64,000 bases of DNA from Pseudomonas sp. SG20056 (GTDB lineage: Bacteria; Pseudomonadota; Gammaproteobacteria; Pseudomonadales; Pseudomonadaceae), in contig NZ_CP134499.1 of the NCBI RefSeq assembly GCF_031764535.1, forward strand, positions 2,356,001 to 2,420,000, in the 5' to 3' direction. Within the stretch, counting starts at the first letter, position 1. Every line of letters begins with the position of its first letter. Under the pieces are notes generated by a model. It saw only the letters and a program-made list of their open reading frames with translations, was not told the origin of the DNA and did not search any database. The translations under genes were made by a program, and so were the position numbers. Shown piece after piece: positions 19,774 to 29,511 of this stretch.

Positions 19774-20051
19774 CAGCGGCCTGCCCGCGACTCACGGATA
19801 TAGAAACGGGCGCGCTCGGACTTCGCCGTACAGCCCTTGTAACCCTCGAACTGCTGCTGGGTTTTCGCCGCAGTCAGCAGCGACAGCGCCTTGGAGTAAC
19901 TCACCGTACCGGCGAAACCCTCGGCCTTGGCCAGGTCCAGCTCGCGCCAGGCGGCGTCCAGCTGATTGGCGCAGCTGTTGCGATAAGCCGTTTTCCCCGC
20001 ACAACCGCTCAGCACCAACAGCAGCATGGGCAACACGATCCACAGTTTCAT
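19773..20051 (-). CDS. Small lipoprotein of unknown function
   Basis: A 92-residue precursor with a lipoprotein signal: M-K-L-W, a hydrophobic run, then the lipobox L-S-G-C with the cysteine at residue 17. The mature part is about 76 residues, charged and helical, with two further cysteines (N-S-C-A-N and Y-K-G-C-T-A) that could form a disulfide. The residue after the lipidated cysteine is alanine, not aspartate, so outer-membrane sorting is expected. The start at 20051 follows CAGGAG; the upstream in-frame ATG at 20096 would bury the signal. The family is not recognised. It is co-transcribed with the flavin-reductase-like gene. Confidence 0.82.
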   Translation of the reverse strand: MKLWIVLPMLLLVLSGCAGKTAYRNSCANQLDAAWRELDLAKAEGFAGTVSYSKALSLLTAAKTQQQFEGYKGCTAKSERARFYIRESRAGR

Positions 20052-20296
20052 CAGGTAACTCCTGCAAATAGACAGACAATTGACTCGGCAGCACAACGCA
20101 TCGCCGTCAATATTCGCGATGCATCAATACAGCCACTAAGACGCGTATAACGGGCAAAAGTGCCAACACCCTTGCAACCGCTCTAGCAAGCCGCAGCGGA
20201 TAAACTCGAATGCGCTGGATACTAGCAAATCGCGCCTTGGCGGCGTGCGACACGGCGCGTATGTTCGCTACATAAATAGTGATGGGGGACATCAGG

Positions 20297-21322
20297 ATGA
20301 GTAAGCGCATTGCGCTGGTATTGGGCTCCGGTGGGGCGCGCGGTTATGCGCACATCGGCGTGATCGAGGAGCTGGAAGCCCGTGGCTATGAAATCGCCTG
20401 CATTGCCGGTTGCTCCATGGGCGCGGTGGTCGGCGGCATCTACGCAGCCGGCAAACTCAATGAATACCGCGAATGGACGCAAAGCCTGGATTATCTGGAC
20501 GTTTTGCGCCTGCTTGATGTGAGCTTTCGCCTAGGGGCGATTCGCGGTGAAAAGGTCTTCGGCAAGATTCGCGAAATAGTCGGCGAGATCAATATCGAAG
20601 AGCTGCCGATCCCCTTCACCGCCGTGGCCACCGACCTGACCAACCAGCAGGAAATCTGGTTCCAGGAAGGCTGCCTGCATCAGGCCATGCGAGCCTCGGC
20701 GGCGATCCCCAGCCTGTTCACCCCGGTAGTGCAAGGCAAGCGCATGCTGGTCGACGGCGGCCTGCTCAACCCCCTGCCCATCGTTCCGGTGGTGTCCGCG
20801 CACTGCGATCTGATTATTGCGGTCAACCTCAACTCGGCCCATCAGCAACACTACGAGCTGCCAATTATCGAACGCGCCCCCGCGCTCAAAGGCCGCTTCG
20901 ATCTGCTGATGAGTTCCCTCGGCTCACGCCTACCCTCGTTCAAACGCAAGCCCGGAGACGATGACGAACTGCTTCTACTGGAAGACCAGAGCCCTGCACT
21001 ACAGCCTGAAGCCATCAACCCCTGGCAGCAGAACGTCCGTGGCAACCTGGACAAACCCGCCGCGCCGAAATCCGCCAGCGGCTCACGAGTCGCCGACCTC
21101 AGCGGCCCGGCCTCGCTGCTGGAGCTGATCAACCAGAGCTTCGAGGTGATGCAAACGTCCTTGGCCCAATACAAGATCGCCGGCTACCCGCCGGATATCC
21201 TGATCAACGTACCCAAGCGGGTGTGCCGCTTCTTCGAGTTCTACAAGGCGCCGGAACTGATCATGCTCGGCCGGCAGATCGCCAGCGATACCCTCGATAA
21301 GTACGAGCGCGGCGACCGTTAA
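20297..21322 (+). CDS. Patatin-like phospholipase
   Basis: A 341-residue protein with a patatin domain in its first 220 residues. The oxyanion loop is L-G-S-G-G-A-R-G, the nucleophile is Ser40 in G-C-S-M-G, and the Asp of the dyad is Asp153 in V-D-G-G-L-L. This predicts a Ser-Asp acyl hydrolase acting on phospholipids or other acyl esters. There is no signal peptide and no secretion domain, so it belongs with the RssA-like cytoplasmic type rather than secreted PlpD or ExoU. The C-terminal third (from about residue 235) is of unknown fold. I chose the ATG at 20297 since GGGGGA lies about nine bases upstream; ATGs at 20279 and 20282 are alternatives. Confidence 0.9.
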   Translation: MSKRIALVLGSGGARGYAHIGVIEELEARGYEIACIAGCSMGAVVGGIYAAGKLNEYREWTQSLDYLDVLRLLDVSFRLGAIRGEKVFGKIREIVGEINIEELPIPFTAVATDLTNQQEIWFQEGCLHQAMRASAAIPSLFTPVVQGKRMLVDGGLLNPLPIVPVVSAHCDLIIAVNLNSAHQQHYELPIIERAPALKGRFDLLMSSLGSRLPSFKRKPGDDDELLLLEDQSPALQPEAINPWQQNVRGNLDKPAAPKSASGSRVADLSGPASLLELINQSFEVMQTSLAQYKIAGYPPDILINVPKRVCRFFEFYKAPELIMLGRQIASDTLDKYERGDR

Positions 21323-21411
21323 GGGTCGCTCTAAACAAAACTGTTTGAGATCTCGCGAGCTAGAGTCCTGTTTTTAACGCAGCAGGGCCGACGCGCAGCA
21401 GATCGTAAGCC

Positions 21412-22107
21412 TTACGCCGATTCACGCAGGCGATAGCCAACCCCGGCCTCGGTGACGATAAAGCGCGGCGCGGTGGGATCGTCGCCGAGCTTCTGCCGCA
21501 GGTGGCCGACCACCACGCGCAGGTAGTGGCTGTCCTCGCCATGGGTTGGGCCCCAGATGTCTTTGAGCAGTTGCTGCTGGGTCACCACACGGCCAATATG
21601 TTTGGCCAGTTGCGCCAGCACCGCGTATTCCTTACGGGTCAGGCTGACCTCGACGCCATCGAGGCTGACCCGGCGGTAGGCAAAATCCACCTGCAAGGGA
21701 CCGCTGCTAACCGCCGCGCTGGCCTGCTCCACACCGCCGGCCAGGCGCAGCAACACGCGCACGCGGGCGAGGAATTCCTGAATGCCAAAGGGTTTGGTCA
21801 CGTAATCATTGGCGCCGCCATCCAGCGCGAGGACCTTTTCGCCCTCACTGGCGCGCACCGAGAGCACCAGTACAGGCACCTGCGACCAGGCGCGCAGCTC
21901 ACGCAGCACCTGTTGGCCGTCCATATCCGGCAGGCCGAGGTCGAGCACCACCAGGTCCGGCTTGCCCAGCGCGGCCTGGGCCAGGCCTTCCTGCCCAGTA
22001 GCGCCTTCCAGCACCTTGTAGCCCTGCGCCGTGAGGCTGATGCGCAGGAATTTGCGAATCTGCGCTTCGTCATCGATAACCAGAATGGTCGCGGGGTTTT
22101 GGCTCAT
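21412..22107 (-). CDS. kdpE: Response regulator KdpE
   Basis: A 231-residue OmpR-type transcription factor that activates kdpFABC when phosphorylated by KdpD under potassium limitation. The receiver domain has the acidic pair I-D-D-E, phosphoacceptor Asp56 in V-V-L-D-L-G-L-P, and the conserved K-P-F. A winged-helix output domain follows, with L-T-R-K-E-Y-A-V-L-A-Q-L and R-V-V-V-G-H-L-R-Q-K-L-G. It is the last gene of the kdp cluster, ten bases after kdpD, and converges on the patatin-like gene with no clear terminator in the 89-base gap. Confidence 0.96.
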   Translation of the reverse strand: MSQNPATILVIDDEAQIRKFLRISLTAQGYKVLEGATGQEGLAQAALGKPDLVVLDLGLPDMDGQQVLRELRAWSQVPVLVLSVRASEGEKVLALDGGANDYVTKPFGIQEFLARVRVLLRLAGGVEQASAAVSSGPLQVDFAYRRVSLDGVEVSLTRKEYAVLAQLAKHIGRVVTQQQLLKDIWGPTHGEDSHYLRVVVGHLRQKLGDDPTAPRFIVTEAGVGYRLRESA

Positions 22108-22117
22108 AGGCTATCCG

Positions 22118-24772
22118 TCACTGTTCTTCTTCCATTTGCGGCTGAGTGTGCAACGGCAGGTGCAGGGTCAGACTGGTACCCAGGCCGTCCAGCCCCTCGC
22201 TCACCGTCACCCGGCCGCCATGGGCACCGAGCATGCCCTGGCAAATCGCCAAACCCAGACCTGTGCCCTGCCCACCGCGATCACCACGGGCGGCGGTGTA
22301 GAACATATCGAAAATCTTCGTGCGCTCGTGCTCGGGAATGCCCGGCCCCTGGTCACTGACACTAAAGCGCAGTTCCTCGGCATCCGCTTCGATGGCCACG
22401 CGCAAACGCCCCTGAGACGGGGAAAAGCGCGCGGCATTCTCCAGCACATTGACTAACGCCTGCTCGATCAGCGCCGCATGCACATAGAGCAGCGGCAGCT
22501 GTTGCGGCACCTGTATCTCCAGCTGCAAGGCGGACAATACCGGGCGCAAGCGCTGGGTCGCACTGGCGACTATATCCGCCGGGGCCACCCAGTCGCGTGC
22601 CAGTTTCAGCCCGCCGTGGCCCAGGCGGGTCATGTCCAGCAGGTTCTGGATATAGCGGTCGAGGCGCTCGGCTTCATCACGGGTGCCTTCCAGCAGCTCG
22701 CGGCGATCACTCAGGGGAATCTGCTCACCCAGCGCCAACAGGCTGTCGATCGAGCCGCGCATCGCGGTCAACGGGGTGCGCAGATCATGGGACACCGACG
22801 CCAGCAGCGCGCTGCGCAACTCCTCAGTCTGTCCGTGCAGGCGCGCGGCTTCCAGGTCCTCAGCCAGTTGCGCGCGTTCCAGGGCCTGGGCCAAGGGCTG
22901 GCCCAGCGCCGTGAGCAGGCGCCGTCGCTCAGCAGGTAGGCTCCTGCCATCCTTGGGGCTGATGCCGAGCAGCAACAACGGCCTTTCTTCGCCGGATAGC
23001 GGCAACCACCACCAGCGCCCATCCGGCAAGGTGCCGGTACCCAGTCCGGCCGGCTGATCGTGCTGCCAGGACCAGTCCGCCGCAGCCCGCTCCTGGTCGG
23101 TGAGCAAGCGCTGTGCACCCGCCTCGACTTTCCATACACCGTCCTGGCTGCGTGACAGCAGGCCGATTTCCACGTCCTGCCACAGCGCCAGTTGCTGCGT
23201 CGCCGCAGCCAGCACGGCCTTCCGATCAGTGGCGGCGGTCAGCTTGCGTGACAATTCCAGCAGCGCGCTGGTCTCACGCTGCGTCTCACGCAAGGCCTGT
23301 AACTGGCGACGCTGACGGCTGGCCAGATTACCGGTGAGGCCGGCCATGAGCAGAAAGAACAGCAGAGTCAACACGTCCTCCTGACGGTCAATGGTCAGGG
23401 TCAAGGTGGGCGGGATAAACAGAAAGTTGTACGTCAGAAACGACAGCCCGGCGCAGGCCATGGCCGGCCCAAAGCTGCTGCGCACGGCCACCATCAGCAC
23501 CGCAGCGAGCATGATCAGCGAGATGTTCGGCAGCTCCAGTACGCGGGATAACCCCAGCGCCACGGCTGAGGCCAGCACAGTGGCCAACAACGCCAGCAGG
23601 TAATGACGCCAGACCAGCGGTTGCCGCGCCCGCGACAATGCCGGCGCATGACTCACCTGAGTGTCCAGCACGCTGACTTCCAGGCCCTGCCCCAGTTGTA
23701 GCAAGCGCTCGGCCAAACCACGGCCCAGGCGCCAGATACGCCGCAAGCGTTGCCGACTGCGGCCCACCAGAATTAGGCTGGCGCGGCGTTCGCGGGCATG
23801 CTCGATCAGGGTTTTCGCCACCTCGCTGCCGCGCAGGCTGACCACTTCACCGCCCAGACGTTCGGCCAGCTGCTGCGCGCCCTGCAGGTAGCTCAGACGG
23901 GTTTCATCGCGCTCACCGCCAGTGTCCACATACACCACCGACCAGGGCAAATGACGGCGCTCGGCCACCCGACAAGCATGCCGCACCAGGCGTTCGGCCT
24001 GCTCATCACCGTCGATACCGACCAGCAAGCGGCCACGCAGCGCAGGCGCTTGCTGACCTTGCTGGCGGTAGCGTCGGCTGAGGTCCGCATCGACCCGCGC
24101 AGCAGCCGTCTGCATCGCCAGTTCACGCAACGCAGTGAGGTTGGTCTGGCTGAAAAATGCATCGATGGCGGCGCGCGCCTGTTCCGGCACATACACCTTG
24201 CCTTCACGCAGGCGCTCCAGCAGCTCGCGCGGCGGCAGGTCGATCAGCAGAATTTCGTCGGCTTCCTGCAACACCCAGTCCGGCAAGGTTTCGCGCACCT
24301 GCACGCCGGTGATGTCGCGCACCTGATCATTCAGTGCTTCGAGGTGCTGCACGTTGACCGTGGTGTACACGTCGATGCCAGCATCCAGCAGTTCCTGCAC
24401 ATCCTGCCAGCGTTTGCTGTGGCGGCTGCCGGGGGCATTGCTGTGCGCCAGCTCATCGACCAGCAGCAGCTTTGGCGGCGTGGCCAGAATGCCGTCGAGG
24501 TCCATCTCGCTCAGCGCCACACCACGGTATTCCAGCCGTTGCTGCGGCTGTTGCGGCAAGCCGGTCAGCATCGCCTCGGTTTCCGCGCGGCCGTGGGTTT
24601 CCACCACGCCCACGCGCAAGTCGACGCCCTGGCGCAATTGCGCCTGCGCCGCCTGCAACATGGCGTAGGTTTTACCTACGCCAGGCGCCGCGCCGAGAAA
24701 GACCTTTAGCCGGCCACGACCTTCTCGCGGCATCTCATCGAGCAGGGCATCGGCGCGTACGGCATCACTCAT
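22118..24772 (-). CDS. kdpD: Osmosensitive potassium sensor histidine kinase KdpD
   Basis: An 884-residue inner-membrane kinase/phosphatase for KdpE. The N-terminal KdpD domain carries a Walker A loop at 28-35 (G-A-A-P-G-V-G-K-T), followed by a universal-stress-like domain (about 245-370), four close transmembrane helices (about 395-500), a GAF-like domain, and the kinase core with phosphoacceptor His662 in S-V-S-H-D-L-R-T-P. The ATP-binding domain has N-V-L-E-N-A-A-R-F, D-Q-G-P-G-I-P and G-T-G-L-G-L boxes. It senses low external potassium and intracellular potassium and ionic strength. It follows kdpC by five bases. Confidence 0.97.
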   Translation of the reverse strand: MSDAVRADALLDEMPREGRGRLKVFLGAAPGVGKTYAMLQAAQAQLRQGVDLRVGVVETHGRAETEAMLTGLPQQPQQRLEYRGVALSEMDLDGILATPPKLLLVDELAHSNAPGSRHSKRWQDVQELLDAGIDVYTTVNVQHLEALNDQVRDITGVQVRETLPDWVLQEADEILLIDLPPRELLERLREGKVYVPEQARAAIDAFFSQTNLTALRELAMQTAAARVDADLSRRYRQQGQQAPALRGRLLVGIDGDEQAERLVRHACRVAERRHLPWSVVYVDTGGERDETRLSYLQGAQQLAERLGGEVVSLRGSEVAKTLIEHARERRASLILVGRSRQRLRRIWRLGRGLAERLLQLGQGLEVSVLDTQVSHAPALSRARQPLVWRHYLLALLATVLASAVALGLSRVLELPNISLIMLAAVLMVAVRSSFGPAMACAGLSFLTYNFLFIPPTLTLTIDRQEDVLTLLFFLLMAGLTGNLASRQRRQLQALRETQRETSALLELSRKLTAATDRKAVLAAATQQLALWQDVEIGLLSRSQDGVWKVEAGAQRLLTDQERAAADWSWQHDQPAGLGTGTLPDGRWWWLPLSGEERPLLLLGISPKDGRSLPAERRRLLTALGQPLAQALERAQLAEDLEAARLHGQTEELRSALLASVSHDLRTPLTAMRGSIDSLLALGEQIPLSDRRELLEGTRDEAERLDRYIQNLLDMTRLGHGGLKLARDWVAPADIVASATQRLRPVLSALQLEIQVPQQLPLLYVHAALIEQALVNVLENAARFSPSQGRLRVAIEADAEELRFSVSDQGPGIPEHERTKIFDMFYTAARGDRGGQGTGLGLAICQGMLGAHGGRVTVSEGLDGLGTSLTLHLPLHTQPQMEEEQ

Positions 24773-24777
24773 GCAGG

Positions 24778-25344
24778 TTACTCAGCTTTTGCGGGAGGCG
24801 AATTGTCGGCCAGCGCCAGGTTCAGCGCCAGCACATTGACCACCGGCGGCCCCACCAGCGGGCTTTGCACATGCTGCTGGATCAGTCGTTCTAGACGGCT
24901 GGCCGGAATTCCCCGCGCGGCGGCAATCCGCGCGACCTGATAACGGGCAGCCTCGGGTGACAGATGCGGATCAAGACCGCTGCCGGAGGTGGTCACCAGT
25001 TGCATGGGTACTGGGCCCTGAGCTTCAACCTGCAAGCGCTGCGCATCGGCAGCGATACGCTCGGCCAACGCCGGGTTACTCGGTGCCAGGTTGCTCGCAC
25101 CACTGGCCACGGTGGCGTAACCGCCGGCCGACAGGCGCGGCTGAAACCACTGCGCGCCCTCGAAGGGTTGCGCCAATAACGCGCTACCGAGCACGTCGCC
25201 TTGTTGATTGTGCAACAGGCTGCCATTGGCCTGTGCCGGGAATGCCAGCTGCGCCACGCCGGTAACGGTCAGGGGATAAACCACACCGGTGACCAGTGTC
25301 ATAAACGCCAGCACGCTAATGGCTGGGCGGATTTGCTTAAACAT
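24778..25344 (-). CDS. kdpC: Potassium-transporting ATPase subunit KdpC
   Basis: A 188-residue inner-membrane subunit of the Kdp complex, with one N-terminal transmembrane helix (about residues 8-28) and a periplasmic domain. Family motifs include [22 protein letters not shown] and the C-terminal [13 protein letters not shown]. KdpC helps assemble and raise the affinity of the KdpA-KdpB pump. The start at 25344 follows GGAGAG; the longer open frame to 25464 runs back through a REP-like element and is not coding. It is separated from kdpB by 85 bases, the widest gap inside the operon. Confidence 0.95.
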   Translation of the reverse strand: MFKQIRPAISVLAFMTLVTGVVYPLTVTGVAQLAFPAQANGSLLHNQQGDVLGSALLAQPFEGAQWFQPRLSAGGYATVASGASNLAPSNPALAERIAADAQRLQVEAQGPVPMQLVTTSGSGLDPHLSPEAARYQVARIAAARGIPASRLERLIQQHVQSPLVGPPVVNVLALNLALADNSPPAKAE

Positions 25345-25364
25345 GATGACTCTCCAGTTTCTGT

Positions 25365-25416
25365 GTAGCCCGGCTGCAACCCGGGGATGGGATCTCCCGG
25401 ACTTCATCCGGGCTAC
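25365..25416. repeat. REP-like palindromic element between kdpB and kdpC
   Basis: The element begins GTAGCCCGG and ends CCGGGCTAC, with inner CCCGGGGATGGGATCTCCCGG forming a nested imperfect inverted repeat. Its look (GTAGCCCGGATGAA-like arms) matches extragenic palindromes scattered in Pseudomonas genomes. It lies in the kdpB-kdpC gap, where it can fold in the mRNA. No second copy was seen in the window. Confidence 0.72.
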
Positions 25417-25429
25417 GGATTGCGCTTGC

Positions 25430-27493
25430 TTAAACGAGGCCGACGGCCACCAACAGCAGATCAATCAGCTTGATCCCGACAAAGGGCGCCAGCAGGCCGC
25501 CCAGGCCGTAGATCAACAGGTTGCGGCGCAGCAGGCTGGCGGCATCGGCGGCCTGCACGCGCACTCCACGCAGGGCCAGCGGAATCAGCACGACGATGAT
25601 CAACGCGTTGAACACAATGGCCGAGAGAATCGCGCTCTGCGGGCTGTGCAGTTGCATCAGGTTAAGTGCGCCGAGCTGCGGGTAGATGCCAGCGAACAGC
25701 GCCGGCAGGATGGCGAAGTACTTGGCCACATCGTTGGCCACCGAGAAGGTGGTCAGCGCGCCGCGGGTCACCAGCAACTCCTTGCCCACCTGCACCACGT
25801 CGAGCAGCTTGGTCGGATCACTGTCCAGGTCGACCAGGTTGGCCGCCTCGCGCGCGGCCTGGGTGCCATCGTTCATCGCCAGGCCCACATCGGCCTGGGC
25901 CAGGGCCGGGGCGTCGTTGGCACCGTCGCCGCACATGGCGACCATCTTGCCTTCGGCCTGCTCACTGCGGATGCGCTGCAGCTTCTTCTCCGGGGTGGCC
26001 TCGGCAATTACATCGTCCACGCCCGCTTCGGCAGCAATGGCGGCTGCGGTCAACGGGTTATCACCGGTCACCATCACGGTGCGGATGCCCATGGCGCGCA
26101 GTTCGGCAAAGCGTTCACGAATACCCGGCTTGACCACGTCCTTGAGATGAATGGCGCCGAGCAACTGACCGTCACCGGCTACCAGCAAGGGAGTACCGCC
26201 ACTCTGGGCGATCTTTTCGATTTCACGGGCCAATACCGGCGGCACGTCGCTGCGCTGGATGCCCAGATAAAGCAGCACCGCATCCACTGCACCCTTGCGG
26301 TAGCTGTGGCCGTTGTAGTCGGCGCCGGACAGGCGCGTCTCGGCACTGAAGGCAATCGATTTGATCGCACTGCGCTCAGGCTCAACCAGGGTATTCAGCG
26401 CACGCAGGTATTCGACAATCGACTTGCCTTCGGCGGTGTCATCCGCCAGCGAAGCCAGCAGTGCCGCGTCGCTGAGTTGCTTACCGGAGACGCCCGGCGC
26501 CTTGTACAACGCGCTGCAACGGCGATTACCGAAGGTGATGGTGCCGGTCTTGTCGAGCAGCAGTACGTGCACGTCCCCCGCCGCTTCCACCGCGCGGCCG
26601 GACTTGGCGATCACATTCAGACGCACCAGGCGGTCCATGCCGGCGATACCGATGGCCGAAAGCAAGCCGCCGATGGTGGTCGGAATCAGCGTCACCAGCA
26701 GCGCCACCAGGTACACCAGCGGCAGGTCGCCGTCGGCAAAACGAGCGAACGGCTGCAGCGTCGCCACCACCAGCAGGAAGATCAGGGTCAGGCCAATGAG
26801 CAGGATATCCAGCGCCACTTCGTTGGGCGTCTTCTGCCGCTTGGCACCTTCAACCAGGGCGATCATCCGGTCCAGGGTCGACTCGCCGGGGTTGGCGGTG
26901 ATCTGCACCAGCAACCAGTCGGAGACCACTCGGGTGTTGCCGGTGACGGCCGAACGGTCGCCGCCGGACTCACGGATCACCGGCGCGGATTCGCCGGTAA
27001 TCGCCGCTTCGTTGACTGCGGCGATGCCTTCGACGACTTCGCCGTCACCGGGGATCAGCTCGCCTGCCTCGACCCGCACGATATCGCCCCGGCGCAGGCT
27101 GCTGGCCGCCACGGTTTCGAACTGCTGGCCCTTCTTGCGCCGCGCATTCAGCCCCTGACTGCCGGCCTTGAGGCTGTCGGCACGGGCCTTGCCACGACCC
27201 TCGGCGAGGGCCTCTGCAAAGTTGGCAAACAGCACGGTAAACCACAGCCACAAAGCAATCTGCACGGCCAGGCCGGTGGAAACCTGAGGGTTGGGGATAA
27301 AGCACAGCACGGTGGTCACCACAGCCGTCAGCTCGACCACCAGCATGACCGGCGAACGCAACAGCTGGCGTGGATCAAGCTTGACGAAGGCCTGACGCAG
27401 CGCCGGTTTCCACAATGCAGCGAGCGAGGTTTTCGGGTGTTGCTTGGCGCTGTTCAGCGCCGGGCTTTTTACTTGAGTTTGGGCATTCATCAT
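25430..27493 (-). CDS. kdpB: Potassium-transporting P-type ATPase subunit KdpB
   Basis: The 687-residue catalytic subunit of the KdpFABC potassium pump, an inner-membrane P-type ATPase. The phosphorylated aspartate is Asp314 in L-L-L-D-K-T-G-T. The actuator loop is I-T-G-E-S-A-P, the nucleotide domain is present, and the hinge motif reads [12 protein letters not shown]. Seven or so membrane helices are spread as usual (about 45-90, 225-280, 570-680). A serine in the I-T-G-E-S-A-P loop corresponds to the inhibitory phosphorylation site known in E. coli KdpB (Ser162 there). The ATG at 27493 follows AGGGAGAACC. It lies nine bases after kdpA. Confidence 0.98.
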   Translation of the reverse strand: MMNAQTQVKSPALNSAKQHPKTSLAALWKPALRQAFVKLDPRQLLRSPVMLVVELTAVVTTVLCFIPNPQVSTGLAVQIALWLWFTVLFANFAEALAEGRGKARADSLKAGSQGLNARRKKGQQFETVAASSLRRGDIVRVEAGELIPGDGEVVEGIAAVNEAAITGESAPVIRESGGDRSAVTGNTRVVSDWLLVQITANPGESTLDRMIALVEGAKRQKTPNEVALDILLIGLTLIFLLVVATLQPFARFADGDLPLVYLVALLVTLIPTTIGGLLSAIGIAGMDRLVRLNVIAKSGRAVEAAGDVHVLLLDKTGTITFGNRRCSALYKAPGVSGKQLSDAALLASLADDTAEGKSIVEYLRALNTLVEPERSAIKSIAFSAETRLSGADYNGHSYRKGAVDAVLLYLGIQRSDVPPVLAREIEKIAQSGGTPLLVAGDGQLLGAIHLKDVVKPGIRERFAELRAMGIRTVMVTGDNPLTAAAIAAEAGVDDVIAEATPEKKLQRIRSEQAEGKMVAMCGDGANDAPALAQADVGLAMNDGTQAAREAANLVDLDSDPTKLLDVVQVGKELLVTRGALTTFSVANDVAKYFAILPALFAGIYPQLGALNLMQLHSPQSAILSAIVFNALIIVVLIPLALRGVRVQAADAASLLRRNLLIYGLGGLLAPFVGIKLIDLLLVAVGLV

Positions 27494-27502
27494 GGTTCTC
27501 CC

Positions 27503-29203
27503 TTAGAAGCCCTGAAACAGAGTCATGTGCTCGGCAATCGGGCCGAGGGCCAGTGCCGGCAGGAAGGTCAGGCCGCCGACCAGCAGAATGGTCAGGGTCA
27601 GCAAGGTGACAAACAGCGGGCCGTGGGTCGGGAAGCTGTTGCTGCCCACCGGCGCGCGTTTCTTCGCCGCCAGGCTGCCGGCAATTGCCAGAATCGGCAG
27701 GATGTAGCCAAAGCGGCCGAGCAACATGGCCAGACCAATCATAAGGTTGTGGTACGGCGTGTTGGCACCGAAGCCACCAAAGGCCGAGCCGTTGTTGGCG
27801 GTACCCGAGGTGTAGGCATAAAGAATCTGGCTAAAGCCGTGGGCGCCTGGGTTGGTGACCGAGGCCGCCGGGCCAGGCAGGCTGGCCGCTAGGGCGCCGA
27901 ATACCAGCACACCAATCGGCATCACCAGCAAGGTGGCAACCAGCAAGCGCACTTCGCGGGCTTCGAGCTTTTTGCCGAGGTATTCCGGGGTGCGGCCGAT
28001 CATCAGGCCGGCGAGAAATACCGCGATCAGCACAAACAGCAGCATGCCGTAGAGGCCAGCACCGACACCGCCGAAAATCACTTCGCCAAGCATCATGTTG
28101 AACATCGGGATCATCCCGCCCAGCGCGCTGAAGCTGTCGTGCATCGCATTGACCGAGCCGTTGGAGGCGGCCGTGGTGGTCACCGCCCACAGCGCCGAGG
28201 CCGTGGTGCCGAAGCGGCTTTCCTTGCCTTCCAGCGAACCGCTTTGCTCAATCGGCAATGCGGCCAACGCAGGGTTCGGCTGATGCTCGGCATACAGCGT
28301 GCCGCCCAGACCGACACTGAACAAAATCAGCATGCAGGCCAACAGCGCGCGGCTCTGGCGCAGGTCTTTGACGTAATGGCCAAAGGTGAACAGCAGCGCA
28401 GCGGGAATCAGGATGATCGAGGCCACCTCGAACAGGTTGCTCCAGGCCGTTGGGTTCTCGAACGGATGCGCCGAGTTGACGCCGAAGAAACCGCCGCCGT
28501 TGGTACCCAGCTGCTTGATGGCAATCTGGCTGGCTGCAGGCCCAAGTGGCACAACCTGATCGGTGCCGCCGATGGTGTGCGCGGTGACGTATTCGAGGAA
28601 GGTTTGCGGCACGCCCTGCCACACCAGAAACAGCGCCAGTACCAGGCAGAACGGCAGCAGGCCGTAAAGCGTGGCACGGGTCAGATCGACCCAGAAGTTG
28701 CCGACGCTGTTGCTCGAACGCCGGGCGATGCCGCGGCAGAACACCATCAGCACGGCCAGACCGACTGCCGGGCTGACGAAGTTCTGCACGCCCAGACCAA
28801 CCATCTGGCTGAAATAGCTCATCTGCGCTTCGCCGCTATACGCCTGCCAGTTGGTATTGGTGACGAAGCTCACGGCGGTGTTGAACGCCAGCGTCCACTC
28901 CAACCCCGGCAATTGCTGCGGGTTGAGCGGCAAACTGCCTTGCAGCATCAGGATGGCGAACAGCGTCAGCAGGCTGATCAGGGTGAAGGCCAGCAATGCC
29001 AGGCTGTAGGTTTTCCAGTCCTGCTCGCGGTTGCTATCGACACCGGCAATCCGGTAGCACAGCCGCTCGACCGGCTGCAGCACGGGGCTCAGCCAGGTTT
29101 TCTCGCCTTCCATCACCCGGTACAGGTAACGCCCGATAAAGGGCGCCGGCAGCAGAACCAGGACGAAGAACGCCAGGATCAAAGTGAAATCGTAACTGTG
29201 CAT
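27503..29203 (-). CDS. kdpA: Potassium-transporting ATPase potassium-binding subunit KdpA
   Basis: A 566-residue inner-membrane protein of the superfamily of potassium transporters, forming the selective pore that passes potassium into the KdpB half-channel. Ten or so hydrophobic helices are seen. The selectivity-filter region around [10 protein letters not shown] and other pore-loop repeats ([19 protein letters not shown]) mark the four pseudo-repeats. The length is normal for the family. It starts eight bases after kdpF. Confidence 0.98.
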   Translation of the reverse strand: MHSYDFTLILAFFVLVLLPAPFIGRYLYRVMEGEKTWLSPVLQPVERLCYRIAGVDSNREQDWKTYSLALLAFTLISLLTLFAILMLQGSLPLNPQQLPGLEWTLAFNTAVSFVTNTNWQAYSGEAQMSYFSQMVGLGVQNFVSPAVGLAVLMVFCRGIARRSSNSVGNFWVDLTRATLYGLLPFCLVLALFLVWQGVPQTFLEYVTAHTIGGTDQVVPLGPAASQIAIKQLGTNGGGFFGVNSAHPFENPTAWSNLFEVASIILIPAALLFTFGHYVKDLRQSRALLACMLILFSVGLGGTLYAEHQPNPALAALPIEQSGSLEGKESRFGTTASALWAVTTTAASNGSVNAMHDSFSALGGMIPMFNMMLGEVIFGGVGAGLYGMLLFVLIAVFLAGLMIGRTPEYLGKKLEAREVRLLVATLLVMPIGVLVFGALAASLPGPAASVTNPGAHGFSQILYAYTSGTANNGSAFGGFGANTPYHNLMIGLAMLLGRFGYILPILAIAGSLAAKKRAPVGSNSFPTHGPLFVTLLTLTILLVGGLTFLPALALGPIAEHMTLFQGF

Positions 29204-29211
29204 ATGCGCTC

Positions 29212-29301
29212 CTACGCCTGATCAGCGCGCAGCAGCGCAACCAACAAATAGATGAAAAGTCCCAAGGCCAGGCCCAGCGACACCCCGTCGAGAATGCTCA
29301 T
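29212..29301 (-). CDS. kdpF: Small potassium-ATPase subunit KdpF
   Basis: A 29-residue single-helix membrane protein, [10 protein letters not shown] followed by a hydrophobic stretch to residue 24 and a charged end (R-A-D-Q-A). In E. coli KdpF stabilises the KdpABC complex like a lipid. The start follows AAGGAG by eight bases and the position at the head of the operon is diagnostic. The longer open frame to 29430 runs through the promoter region and is not coding. Confidence 0.9.
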   Translation of the reverse strand: MSILDGVSLGLALGLFIYLLVALLRADQA

Positions 29302-29390
29302 GTGTTTGCTCCTTATTGCGGTGGCTACCGCGTGGGGCAAATTGTCGGCAGACAGGGCGTAAAGGAACGAGTGCGGGCAATGCCGCCCGG

Positions 29391-29407
29391 CATAAAGAAA
29401 GCGTAAA
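29391..29407 (-). promoter_or_regulatory. KdpE-box-like operator upstream of kdpF
   Basis: Read on the reverse strand the site is TTTACG-CTTTC-TTTATG, two half-sites 11 bases apart. The E. coli KdpE box as I recall it is TTTATA-CTTTT-TTTACA, with the same half-site type, spacing and T-rich linker. A third TTTACG lies at 29358-29363, exactly 33 bases (three helical turns) closer to kdpF. The pair is about 90 bases before the kdpF start codon, as expected for an OmpR-type activator site. Confidence 0.68.
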
Positions 29408-29427
29408 GATCGCAGGCCGCGGACAAA

Positions 29428-29468
29428 CAAAAACGGCCAGGCGCCCTGCTCTACAGGTCGTCTGGCCG
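29428..29468 (-). terminator. Rho-independent terminator of the YdgA-family gene
   Basis: On the reverse strand ACGGCCAG pairs with CTGGCCGT across a GC-rich interior, followed by a TTTTTGTTT tract. It lies about 45 bases after the stop of the YdgA-family gene and before the kdp promoter, so it insulates kdp from upstream transcription. Confidence 0.8.
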
Positions 29469-29511
29469 TATTTACCGCGCAGGCTACGCCTAGGGCGTAG
29501 CGCTGAAGGCT

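Noticed and set aside
25289..27892. Very long open frame on the forward strand opposite kdpB/kdpC (867 residues)
   Set aside because: It mirrors highly GC-rich codons of kdpB, is full of Q, H and G runs, has no family features and crosses the kdpB-kdpC gap and REP element.
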